From assembly GCF_023159225.1 (NCBI RefSeq), contig NC_063171.1, positions 35,185,378 through 35,249,377 on the forward strand: a stretch of DNA of 64,000 bases, in the 5' to 3' direction. Below are positions 55,119-64,000 of the stretch, in pieces. This DNA is from Perognathus longimembris pacificus (taxonomy: Eukaryota > Chordata > Mammalia > Rodentia > Heteromyidae). The notes beneath the pieces were generated by a model that was not told where the DNA came from, did not search any database, and saw nothing but the letters and a program-made list of their open reading frames with translations. The translations under genes and the position numbers were made by a program. Positions within the stretch are counted from its first letter, which is position 1. The number at the start of each line of letters is the position of its first letter.

Positions 55119-55800
55119 GTGTTAGTTCCACACTGTTACTGTAAAATATCACAATACCTTACTGGACTAAAGTAATACAAATTTATTCTCTTTGGGTTCT
55201 AGAAGCCAGAAGTCTAAAATAGTTTTCAGGGATGCATCTCTTCTGGAGGTGCTTAGAGAAGATCAATTTTCTTCACTTAGATAGTTTCTATGAGCTGCCT
55301 ATATCCCTTGGATTCTGGCCCCCTCCTTCATAGTAAAGCCATCAGTAAAGCATCTTCAAATCTCTGTTTTGGTTATCATATTACCTTCATTCTTTCTGAT
55401 CATACCTCCTCACTTTTTTTTGTCAGTCCTAGGGCTCCAATTTAGTGCCTGGGGATTATCCCTGATAGCCTTTCTGCTCAGGGGTAGTACTCTACCATTT
55501 TAGCCCCAGCTTCATTCTGGGCATTTTTTTTTCTTTGTGGCAGTTAATTGGAGATAAGAGTCATATAGACTTTCTTATCCAGGCTGGCTTTGAACCTTGA
55601 TCCTCAGATCTCAGCCTCCTGAGTAGCTAGGATTGCAGGCATGAGCCACTGGCATCAGGCTACTTCCTCACTCTTAGGAGCTTTGTGATTGAATTGGATC
55701 TGCCTGGATAATTCAAGAAAATCTCCTATCACAAGATTCTTAATCACATCTGCACAGTCCCTGTTGCTCATATCAGGTAACAAGAGAATTTATTTGATTT
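55119..55800 (-). mobile_element. MLT/MaLR-like ancient repeat, antisense, split by a SINE
   Basis: GTGTTAGTTCCACACTGTTA, AATACAAATTTATTCTCTTT, GGTTCTAGAAGCCAGAAGTC and TCTGGCCCCCTCCTTCATAG. After the SINE come GATCTGCCTGGATAATTCAA and TGCACAGTCCCTGTTGCTCA. Order and content fit an old MLT-like LTR in reverse. Subfamily uncertain. Confidence 0.62.
55412..55668 (-). mobile_element. B1-Geo composite SINE, minus strand, inside the MLT-like repeat
   Basis: T-run, GTCAGTCCTAGGGCTCC, GCTCAGGGGTAGTACTC, GTTAATTGGAGATAAGAGTC, GAGTAGCTAGGATTGCAGGC, ATGAGCCACTGGCATCAGG. Confidence 0.9.
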
Positions 55801-55854
55801 CAGAGGAAGGTATGACAGGTTACAAAATATTTCAATTAAATATTTATTAATTTT

Positions 55855-56080
55855 AAAAGATAAGAATAGGCTGGGGATATAGCCTAGTGGCGAGAGTGCC
55901 TGCCTCGGATACACGAGGCCCTAGGTTCGATTCCCCAGCACCACATATACAGAAAACGGCCAGAAGCGGCGCTGTGGCTCAAGTGGCAGAGTGCTAGCCT
56001 TGAGCGGGAAGAAGCCAGGGACAGTGCTCAGGCCCTGAGTCCAAGGCCCAGGACTGGCCAAAAAAAAAAAGATAAGAATA
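55855..56080 (+). mobile_element. Young IDL-Geo SINE, sense, with 14-bp target duplication
   Basis: The element is 55869-56066. CpG-retaining: GAGTGCCTGCCTCGGATACA, CGAGGCCCTAGGTTCGATTC, AGAAGCGGCGCTGTGGCTCA, CCTTGAGCGGGAAGAAGCC. AAAAGATAAGAATA is repeated at 55855-55868 and 56067-56080. Confidence 0.96.
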
Positions 56081-57613
56081 ATGATTAGAGGAAGAAGTTA
56101 ATTAGTTAGCTAGAAATATCATTTATATTAAAAATCTCATTGTCTGATGCCAAAAGTAAGATTTACTCTTTATCAGAAGATTATTTCTGCCAAGTATACA
56201 CTAAACTTTACAAATAAATATTAAACCTCAAGGAGGTTACCTTGGGAATGTAATACATTCCAATGAAATAATTACTGCCTGAAACTGAGTAAATCTCCCT
56301 TTAAGAAGGTATTTTAAAACCAATATATAGATAACAAGTATCAGTTCATTTCATTGTCACTGCACCTCAATTTTAAGCTAGAACAGCAATAACATGATTT
56401 ATTAAGATAGACAATCATTAAACTTTCCTCAAAATGACTTTTATCCACTAACGAAGAAAATAGAATGTTAACTCTCCAGATAATAGGCAAAAGACTAAGC
56501 AACAAGATGCAGATGTAGTTCTAAAAGAGGAGCACCAAGACAGCAGGAATAATCACTGCACGAAGAGGTTAGCTTTTCCAGACCACTTATTTTCTCTTTG
56601 AACACGAACACACTCTTTGATGTGCAAGTTTGTGATGCACGTAATATGCCTCTAGCTCTGATCAATTGGTTATAACTGTAAGGTCCACCCCCGCAGATGC
56701 CCCCAACCTGTCTAAAGTCTCCACCCAGTGCTTGTATTACCTACGTAACTGGCATGGCTCTCCAGGGGTGGATCTTACAATAACTTGTATGTATTATTCC
56801 TCAAATGTCACTTATATTTACAGAAACTTAAGTTCAGACAAGTTAAATGAGATATTTCTAAGTATATCAATACCTGTAGATTATATGCATAACAAAGCTC
56901 CCATCCATTAATGCTGTTATTCTAAACCTGATATTTCTGGAAACAAAGCCCAGAAGACATATTTATCTCTCACTTCTTCAATAAATGCTGAGAACCTGAT
57001 TTCACAGGTTTCAGATTCCTACGTACCCATGTGGAAACCGAGATGATTTACTGTGGTGTAGTTCACAATCACATAAACATGGTTTCACAAATATATACTC
57101 CATCCATGAGCTTTCCAGAACCACTACACAAATCTCCCAGTTGTATATATTTCAAGTTTCTGACAACAGACTCCCCCATTAGCAATTTCATAAGCAAATC
57201 TGGGTTCTGTCACTGATCTTGATATATAGCACTCTTGGTGGTCACTAAAACCTCATTCATAGTCATGGTATCATAGTTTCCATAGAAACATTACTACATT
57301 TTCAAAAGGGGACAAAATAAGAAGGGAGTCTCATAGAAAATAAAACCCTAACATTTGAATTAAAATAAGTAAACTGTTGGCTAATGTGCCTTCTTAAAGA
57401 ACTGTTAGTTTCTTGAAAGAAAAACAAAATGTAGATTTTTAAAACTACCAGTAAATAGGGAATAAATACACTAGAAAATGTGAGTCCTAAATTTCCTTCT
57501 AAAATATAGTATACTCTTTCATGTGCAATCCACATTTAAGTTAAGGATTTTAATTATTAAAACAAGAATCATAACTCTACCATTCACAGGGTAATGTTTA
57601 AATGCTTTTAAAA
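56081..57613. other. Intron sequence, nothing recognised
   Basis: 1.5 kb without a repeat or gene that I can name. Confidence 0.5.
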
Positions 57614-57852
57614 CTCTTAATGAGTTTGGGTTTTGTTTTGTTTTTTGCCAGTACTGGGGCTTGAACTCTAGGGCCTGAGCAATGTCCCTGGCTTCTTTTT
57701 GCTCAAGGCTAGCGCTCTGCCAACTTGAGCCACAGTGCCACTTCTGGCCTTTTCTATACATGTGGTGCTGTGGAATCGAACCTAGGGCTTCATTTATACG
57801 AGGCAAACACTCTTGCCACTAGGCCATATTCCTAGCCCCTCTTAATGAGTTT
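57614..57852 (-). mobile_element. IDL-Geo SINE, minus strand, with 14-bp target duplication
   Basis: The element is 57628-57838: (TTTTG)n tail, GCCAGTACTGGGGCTTGAAC, TTTTTGCTCAAGGCTAGCGC, ID half ending AGGCCATATTCCTAGCCC. CTCTTAATGAGTTT is repeated at 57614-57627 and 57839-57852. Confidence 0.94.
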
Positions 57853-59344
57853 TGACTTTGTGTATTTACATGCCATAAACTTAACATAGTGGAAAGTGAA
57901 AGTGATTTTAATAACTATTTTTAGCAATTCAAATAAGCAAAATAATCTCAGGTAACAGTTAAATGACAATAACTAAATCATAATAACATAAATACTGGAT
58001 ATATTTATGAATTTGTGCATTTATGAACAGTGAATAAATGTCAAGGTTAAACTACTACATATGATTCAGACAAAATATTTTGTAAAGTAAACAGAAAATA
58101 ATGAAAAATGCATGGAAAAGGAAATTGGACACTACCAGCATCCTCAGATTGCCTATTCAAACATAAGAGAGTCTGTCTGTATTGTTAGAAATAGACCACT
58201 GAGCTTTTAGAAAGAAATCAGCCCTTTCTTTCAAGTGTTTATAATTGATAGTCTGATTTACAACAGCAGAAACATCTTAGGAATGCTTTTCTAGACGTGG
58301 GATAGTCTTTCAAAAGGGTGGAAATGTTCAAATCAGTCACCCAAAAGTAATTTGACTCTGAAAAGATAAGAATACAACTGGGGTGTGGTCATGAAGAGAA
58401 CACTTGTGTACAAACACATGAGTTTCCCTGAGGGAAAGGGTCCCATATTAAGCAGGATTTCCAAACCAAGCAGACATCATCCCTGATACCATTGTAAACA
58501 CCCCCACCCCCTAAGACCCTGTCCCAGCCCTAACATCCCTTTATTAGTGATTTTATATCTAATCCACTACGTTTATAGAAGCACTTAAATCCAATATGTA
58601 ATGATAACAAACCCTTTATTTGAAAATAACTATGTACCTATTTGTTTGGGGACATACTCACCCTCCCTGAAAATTCACATGAAAGGAGAAAGAAATGTTA
58701 AAAAAAAATAAAGATGGCATGGAATCACTCCATCCTACAAGTGGTCAGATTGGCACCACGGTTGGTGATTTCTACTGAACACTTCCATCTACATCCCACT
58801 CATATTCCTGACAGAGGTTAGGAGGCACTGCTTATAGACTGGCATACAAAAAAATATGAAGATATAGGAATGCCTCCTTCCCTCCTGAGCAGGCTGCAGG
58901 TATTTCTCATATCCCACAGTCATTAGGGAATGGGTATTCTTTAATGGTGGTTCCTGGTCTCATGGGGGTTGCCAACATTCCACTATAGAAGAATGATTAA
59001 AAGTTTGCCAGAAAGGGAAGGAAGAAGAGGAATATGAGGGCTGTGGGAGACTGGGCAGTAAGAACAAGTGCAGAAAGCTTTAGATAGCCACACAATGGTA
59101 AGGAAATGCAACCAGCCCTGTGCTGGAGGAAATGAGCACAGGGGAGTAGTTTCTCAAAATTTAGCCATAAAACATTTCATGGCCAATTGTTAAAAATAAC
59201 CAAAACAGGGCAATAAATCTGACAACCATGACCAAGAGAATTGCTTAAAAGGAGAAATTTTTTCTTTGAAATTTGGATAAGAAAAAGAAATGGTGATTGC
59301 TGAAGGGTCTTGAGTTCATCTAAAAGAAGTGATTCCCCAGCCCT
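57853..59344. other. Intron sequence, nothing recognised
   Basis: 1.5 kb without a repeat or gene that I can name. Short C-run at about 58500-58511. Confidence 0.5.
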
Positions 59345-59515
59345 CACCCCAGTATTGGAGTTTGAGTTTGAACTCCGGGCCCCACACTCGCTTAGCTTGC
59401 TTGCTCATAGACAGTGTTCTACTACTTGAGCCATATTTCCAACCCAACTTTTTGCTGGTTACTTTGGAGATGAAATCTTATGGACTTTTCCACATAGGCT
59501 AGCTTAAAAAAACTG
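59345..59515 (-). mobile_element. Degenerate B1-Geo composite SINE, minus strand, partial
   Basis: GTTTGAACTCCGGGCCCC, CTACTTGAGCCATATTTCC, GTTACTTTGGAGATGAAATC. Truncated inside the B1 half. Confidence 0.65.
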
Positions 59516-60835
59516 ACTTCTGAACAAAAAGCACATTCACAGCAGTTCTAGGTATCTGGTTCAAAATGAAAGGATCAAAAAATAAAGATCAAAGTTCCTA
59601 GAGCTCTAAGATCAGATCAAATGCATAAGGGATTTTTGACTCCTAAGAAATGACTTTTGTATCAACTACTCTATCAATGCCCCCCGCCACTTTTCCTTGT
59701 ATAGTCTGGAGGACAAACCCAGGGCCTGCCTCTTCAATCTTACCACTCTACGCTTAAGGGTGAAGAAACCCTTACTCCATAAAGAAGGCAAACATCTGTG
59801 TGTGAGTCTGCACACTTGTGAGTGTGCCTAGAATAGGCATAACAATGTGTGCAGGTGTGTATGAGAGTGTGCATGTGCATAAGAGAGGAAGAAGGAGATC
59901 AAAGTATGGAAAGGGAAGTATATGTAGCCAAGGAAGGTGAGTGATGCTGGCATTCAAGGACAGTCCATTTACACAGGGAGGTCAGAAAGGAAGCAGTAAA
60001 TTAAACAGCATCCACAACTGTGCAGTCTTTGGCCAACAACTAAAAGTCCCAAGGACTCACAAGCAATTGGAATGTTATAAAGACCTTTAGAAAATGAATA
60101 AAATGCATTAGAAGATTAAGTTAAGCTCAGAAGCCAAAGTAAGGAAAACAGCTGCAGGAATGTTTACCAACACATCAGATGACAAAGAGAGCAAAATCAT
60201 CAGGCAGATACACTTCTATGTACCAGATGTGTGCTCATGGTTGGACTATATGCAGTGGATGTTTTGCTCTCTGCCTCCTTACTTCTACTTCAGTTGACCC
60301 AATATCTTATCCTTACCCAGTATCTTATTCCTTCCCATAATGTTTGGGCCTGATTGCTCATGCAGAAAATAATCACTGGCATAGTTTGTTTTTTTTAATG
60401 TTCCTCTTGGCATGCAGTGAGTTCACAATGCTACAGAAGTAGTTCTTAAATGATTCACTTGACCTTGCTTGTTCCAGGCCACTATTGCGCTCACCTTGGC
60501 CAGGACTCCTTTTTGGATCTATAACCTATACACAGCAATGATGGTTGAAGAGAGAGGAAATCAGAGAATGTGAATACCACAGAACCACTACCTCTTCTGT
60601 AAAAAGAAATGTTCTTTATTAGCACATAACCTGCACCTGAAATCTAGCCCTCTATGCCAGGCACTCAGGTCTCTCGGCATCACATGGAAGCTAAGGGAGA
60701 AAAGAAAATGGCCTAGAAAAGGATCTGAGATAACTGTCTTCAGTTTGGCCAGAGCTAACTAGAACAGGCAAGTTGGGGAAAATGCAGACTTTGGCTTCCA
60801 AAGGAAGATCTATTGACACTGATAGGTTCCTAGAA
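59516..60835. other. Intron sequence, nothing recognised
   Basis: No gene. A weak ID-like trace may lie near 59695-59762. GT/TG-rich patch at about 59796-59880. Confidence 0.5.
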
Positions 60836-60960
60836 CCAGGATGTGGGGGCTCAAACCTGACATCTCAGCATTCAGAAGGCTGAGGCAGGAAGGCAGGAAG
60901 ATCAACAGCTTAAGGCAACTCTAGGCTATATAGTGAGGCCTTTAAAAAAGAAAGAAAGAA
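60836..60960 (+). mobile_element. B1-type SINE
   Basis: GATGTGGGGGCTCAAACCTG, AGAAGGCTGAGGCAGGAAGG (with a short GGCAGGAA duplication), ATAGTGAGGCCTTTAAAAAA. Confidence 0.8.
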
Positions 60961-61045
60961 AAAGAATAGAAAAAGCTCCCATAGATAGGGAGAAAACAAT
61001 CAATCTATAGGACAACTCTGGAACGAAGCTTAAAATAAAATGCAC

Positions 61046-61245
61046 CTTGGCCAGGCACAGTGGCTCACACTTGTAATCCTGGTTACTCAGAAGAAAGACC
61101 CAGTGTCAACCAATGAAAGAAAGCTGGGCACAGTGGTGCACACCTGTCACCCTAACTATGTGGAAACCATAAACAAAAGGATCTTGGTCCAGGCTACCCT
61201 GGGCATAAATGGAAGACCTTATTCAAAAAATAACAAAAAGTGAAA
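61046..61245 (+). mobile_element. Two B1-type units in tandem
   Basis: The first unit is truncated: GGCCAGGCACAGTGGCTCAC at about 61050. The second is GCTGGGCACAGTGGTGCACA at about 61122, followed by GGTCCAGGCTACCCTGGGC and an A-rich end. Confidence 0.75.
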
Positions 61246-61262
61246 AGGACTGACAAAAAGCA

Positions 61263-61360
61263 AAAAAGGGCTAGCAGTCTGGCTCAAGTGATAGAGCACC
61301 TGCCTAGCAAGCACAAGGCCAAGTTCAAGCCAAGTACCCATCTTTAAAATAAAATAAAAT
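61263..61360 (+). mobile_element. ID-type SINE monomer
   Basis: GCTAGCAGTCTGGCTCAAGT, GAGCACCTGCCTAGCAAGC, AAGTTCAAGCCAAGTACCC, tail (AAAAT)n. Confidence 0.75.
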
Positions 61361-61639
61361 TCTACTCAAGGTCATCTTTGAGGTCTTGTATTTTAGAACA
61401 GCCTGTCAGATGCTAATTAACCCTCCTGATTCCCCAATCCCCAGGGAGATGTAAATGTGTTAACTGATGAGCACATTCAAATCCTTACTATTCCTGGAGC
61501 TTACCAGCTCTTTCAGAGGCCTTTGAAGAAAAGCATTTGACAGCATCATAGAATATCCAAACTGAAATGGACAACAAAAGCATCTTAAGAGAGGAAGTAG
61601 GAATAGAAGAAAGATCTGGAGATCAGGCTTGGAGAAAGA

Positions 61640-61735
61640 TCTGGATCCAAATCCCAGATCAGGCATTCACCATCTGTGTGAGCCCCAGGAAGTTATCAGT
61701 CATCTAAGCCCCAGTCTTTGTGTCTTCAAAAGGAG
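61640..61735. mobile_element. MIR fragment
   Basis: GATCCAAATCCCAGATCAGG, CATCTGTGTGAGCCCCAGGA and AAGTTATCAGTCATC follow the MIR consensus. Confidence 0.55.
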
Positions 61736-62378
61736 GCCTAACACCACCCACACTGCAGACTGCAGTGGTGAAATGCCCTGCTGTTTCCCATTTACAATGA
61801 CCTATACTTGTAGCAAAATTTATAATATTCAATAAATTATGGCACACTATAAAATACTATATTTTATGAGTCAGAGCACTCTACCCTATGTCCCTGTTCC
61901 TTTGTTCTCACTCTTCAGAATCCCATCCTCTTGTGACAACTCTAGTCTCTGTAAACATATCTATGTTTAAAAGGTTTAACACCTGTTACTAGTGTTCAAA
62001 GGGGTAATGAAGCAGCTTGCCACTACCTACCTCAGCTCTTCATCTAACTATCTCACTGTTCTGCCTTTGAAACATGCATCTTTGTCCAGCAGACCTCAGC
62101 TCCTTTATTCTTTGCCTCTATATGCATACTTCCTTGCAGCACACTTCTAGCCCTCAGCCCCCCAAGGAAGGTTAGACAGAGACACTTAATGTCATCCCAT
62201 TCCCATTACCCACCAGAGGCACCCTCCCAATCTGCCACTGGCCACCAGACATTCCTGCCCTATATCGTAGTCCGTGTTCTAGAAACTTCAGCTCCCAATA
62301 CAAGAAGACCTCACAACAACAAAGTTCACATTTAATGGGACTTAATCTATAGACACTTACCAACAATCTACTGTGGTC
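61736..62378. other. Intron sequence, nothing recognised
   Basis: No gene or repeat identified. Confidence 0.5.
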
Positions 62379-62626
62379 AAAACCTAGTGTGAGGGGCTGG
62401 AGATATAGCCTAGTGGCAAGAGTGCCTGCCTCGGATACACGAGGCCCTAGGTTCGATTCCCCAGCACCACCACATATACAGAAAACGGCCAGAAGCGGCG
62501 CTGTGGCTCAAGAGGCAGAGTGCTAGCCTTGAGCGGGAAGAAGCCAGGGACAGTGCTCAGGCCCTGAGTCCAAGGCCCAGGACTGGCCAAAAAAAAAAAA
62601 AAAAAAAAAAAAAAACCTAGTGTGAG
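62379..62626 (+). mobile_element. Young IDL-Geo SINE, sense, with 15-bp target duplication
   Basis: The element is 62394-62611. Same CpG-retaining subfamily as 55869-56066, with an extra ACC in CAGCACCACCACATATAC. AAAACCTAGTGTGAG is repeated at 62379-62393 and 62612-62626. Long A tail. Confidence 0.96.
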
Positions 62627-63090
62627 ATACTGAGAACAAGGCACAGACTCAAAATTTAGAGATGGTGTCATAAATATTTCACCTCTCACCATAATCTCCT
62701 ATTAGAATAAGATGATCAATCACACAATGTTCATCTTATAGGGGAGATATCCCAAGAATTGTCCTCTGGCAGTATGACAAGCAGCAGAGACCCAAGGGGT
62801 CACTAGAGTTTTCCCAAAACAGTAAGTGATCCAAGATAAAGGGAGCAGACCAAGCTCCAAGATACCTGACAAACTGAGGGGAAGTGAAGAGAAGGGTAGT
62901 TTGGGAAAAATTCTTTGGCTGATAGATATCTGCACTGGGGAGAGGAAGAACACAAATTAGAAGTAGAAAGTTAGTTCTGATTTGTGGGGCAGGACTGCCT
63001 AAGACTGGTTTTACAGTCTTCATATGCCAAGGGAAATTAGCTGTATATCCAGTTGGATTTTGGTGGTGATGATAGTGGTGATGGGTATGT
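62627..63090. other. Intron sequence, nothing recognised
   Basis: No gene. The minus-strand frames here are not recognisable proteins. Confidence 0.5.
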
Positions 63091-63091
63091 T

Positions 63092-63332
63092 TTTGTGTGC
63101 CAGTACTGGGGCTTGAACTCAAGGCCTCATGTTCTTGCTAAGCTTTTTTCCACTCATGACTGGCATTCTATCACTTAGTCCATGCTTCCATTTCAAGCTT
63201 TTTTTTGCTAGTTAATTAGAGATAAGAATCTCATGGCCTTTTCTGCCCAGATTGGCTTTGAACCACAATCATTAAGATCTCAGCTTCCTAAATAGCTAGG
63301 ATTACATACATGAGCCACTAGCACTTGGATTC
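63092..63332 (-). mobile_element. B1-Geo composite SINE, minus strand
   Basis: GTGCCAGTACTGGGGCTTGA, ACTCATGACTGGCATTC, GTTAATTAGAGATAAGAATC, TGGCTTTGAACCACAATC, ATAGCTAGGATTACATACAT. Confidence 0.88.
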
Positions 63333-63669
63333 AACTCATTTAAAAGTATGTAATCAGGAAAAAAGTTTAATATGGATATCTTCTGCATCACCCTCAGGAC
63401 TGTGCACAGCTGCCTTGGCTCTTGGATAGGATAGTACCATTCTACTCAACACTTTACCTTGCCTAACTCTCTCATTTGCCATGACCATGATAGGGCTTCT
63501 GTAATCCTGCTCTGGGAGGAGACAACACAGCCTTCCCTGCCTTTTCACTGTGAGGAGTTAAAGCACAGCAGTAAGAAGGACACAGAATATAGATACACTG
63601 GATCTATCTGGTACAAGCTGTTGCTGCTGCTCCATTGTTACTGAATACTGGATCAAGAAGATATCTGTC
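63333..63669. other. Intron sequence, nothing recognised
   Basis: No gene or repeat identified. Confidence 0.5.
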
Positions 63670-63892
63670 ATCCAGTCACCAGCGGCTCATGACTGTTATT
63701 CTAACTACTCAGGAGGCTGAGATATGAAGATCTTGGTTCAAAGTCAGACTGGACAGGAAAGTCTGTGAAACTCCTATTAACCACCAAAAAAAGTGCTGAA
63801 GTGGAGTGGAGCTGTGGCTCAAGTAGCAGACCACTAGAACAGCAGAGAAGATCAGCACTGAAAAAGCAAAAAAAATAAATATAGAAATAAAA
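63670..63892 (+). mobile_element. B1-Geo composite SINE
   Basis: CAGTCACCAGCGGCTCATGA, TACTCAGGAGGCTGAGATAT, linker CTCCTATTAACCACC, Geo half GTGGAGCTGTGGCTCAAGTA. The end of the right half is deleted. Confidence 0.85.
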
Positions 63893-64000
63893 AAGATCTC
63901 TGTCTTGAGGCCTATAGGTAGTCTTTTAAAAATTATCATTAGCATACAAAGTGTTGGGGGGTGGGGGAGGGAGAGTCATTGTGTTTATAGGTATTCTTAA

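Larger units (their letters stand above)
1..64000 (-). other. NOS1AP: NOS1AP gene body (partial: two exons and three introns)
   Basis: The whole window appears to lie inside the NOS1AP (CAPON) transcription unit, read on the minus strand. NOS1AP is a cytoplasmic adaptor: an N-terminal PTB/PID domain binds partners such as Dexras1 and scaffold proteins, and a C-terminal PDZ ligand binds neuronal NOS. Two exons recognised by their protein sequence fall in the right order on the minus strand (34671-34763, then 16749-16807), with matching phase and consensus splice sites. The human gene spans some 300 kb with very large introns, which fits 29 kb, 18 kb and 17 kb of flanking intron here. The exons before (ending MRRIR in the human protein) and after (starting IFYVSHD) were looked for and not seen, so they should lie outside the window. 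Exon numbers 3 and 4 are from memory of the human gene. Confidence 0.95.
34764..64000 (-). other. NOS1AP: NOS1AP intron upstream of exon 34671-34763 (partial)
   Basis: At least 29.2 kb of intron, open at the window edge. No sequence corresponding to the preceding NOS1AP exon was recognised. Contents are listed separately. Confidence 0.9.

Noticed and set aside
55869..56066. Possible tRNA genes (tRNA-Ala-like A and B boxes)
   Set aside because: The boxes belong to the ID-like half of an IDL-Geo SINE with an A tail and target duplications. No cloverleaf with a proper acceptor stem is expected.
1..64000. CRISPR arrays, operons, prophage, toxin-antitoxin or other bacterial-type systems
   Set aside because: Repeat content, splice sites and the NOS1AP exons show vertebrate nuclear DNA. 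Regular short repeats here are microsatellites.
1..64000. Further NOS1AP exons (the one ending MRRIR and the one starting IFYVSHD)
   Set aside because: I scanned the minus strand on both sides for their expected coding sequence and saw no match. They probably lie outside the window, but a translated search would be decisive.

Overview
This window is mammalian nuclear DNA: intronic, rich in interspersed repeats, with no bacterial-style genes. The commonest repeat is a dimeric SINE with a tRNA-Ala/ID-like left half and a second, separate right half. It matches what I recall of IDL-Geo, a SINE described only from geomyoid rodents (kangaroo rats, pocket mice, pocket gophers). B1-type SINEs and rodent-style L1 3' ends fit this. 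I therefore infer a geomyoid rodent; the genus cannot be told from the sequence.

The only protein-coding gene I can support is NOS1AP (CAPON, the adaptor that links neuronal nitric oxide synthase to its targets), on the minus strand. Two consecutive internal exons of its PTB/PID domain are present: 34671-34763 (31 codons starting YEFKAKN) and 16749-16807 (encoding [20 protein letters not shown]). Both have consensus acceptors and donors. The second exon has a tandem acceptor: an in-frame AG 15 nt upstream adds the residues LLLLQ. Everything else is intron: at least 29.2 kb upstream of the first exon, 17.9 kb between the two, and at least 16.7 kb downstream. I did not find the neighbouring exons.

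Layout. 1-16748: intron with MaLR LTRs, one intact solo class-II-type ERV LTR (11162-11746), L1 fragments and SINEs. 16749-16822: NOS1AP exon. 16823-34670: intron with several L1 3' ends, including one with a twin-priming inversion (31384-32660), and a second solo LTR (29025-29559) of the same family as the first. 34671-34763: NOS1AP exon. 34764-39020: about 4.2 kb with almost no recognisable repeats. 39021-49805: repeat-dense, with an L1 nested in an older L1 (44240-46505) and a stacked SINE-in-SINE region (48601-49804). 49805-52310: another repeat-poor block. 52322-64000: mixed SINEs, a young L1 with perfect target duplications (52530-53310), MLT-type LTR remnants and microsatellites.

I found no novel multi-gene system. 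The most useful observations are the LLLLQ tandem acceptor; two solo LTRs antisense to NOS1AP that share a GTAAGG splice-donor-like site and each point toward one of its exons; a right-hand SINE module ('Geo') joined to two different left halves; and clear nested-insertion chronologies.
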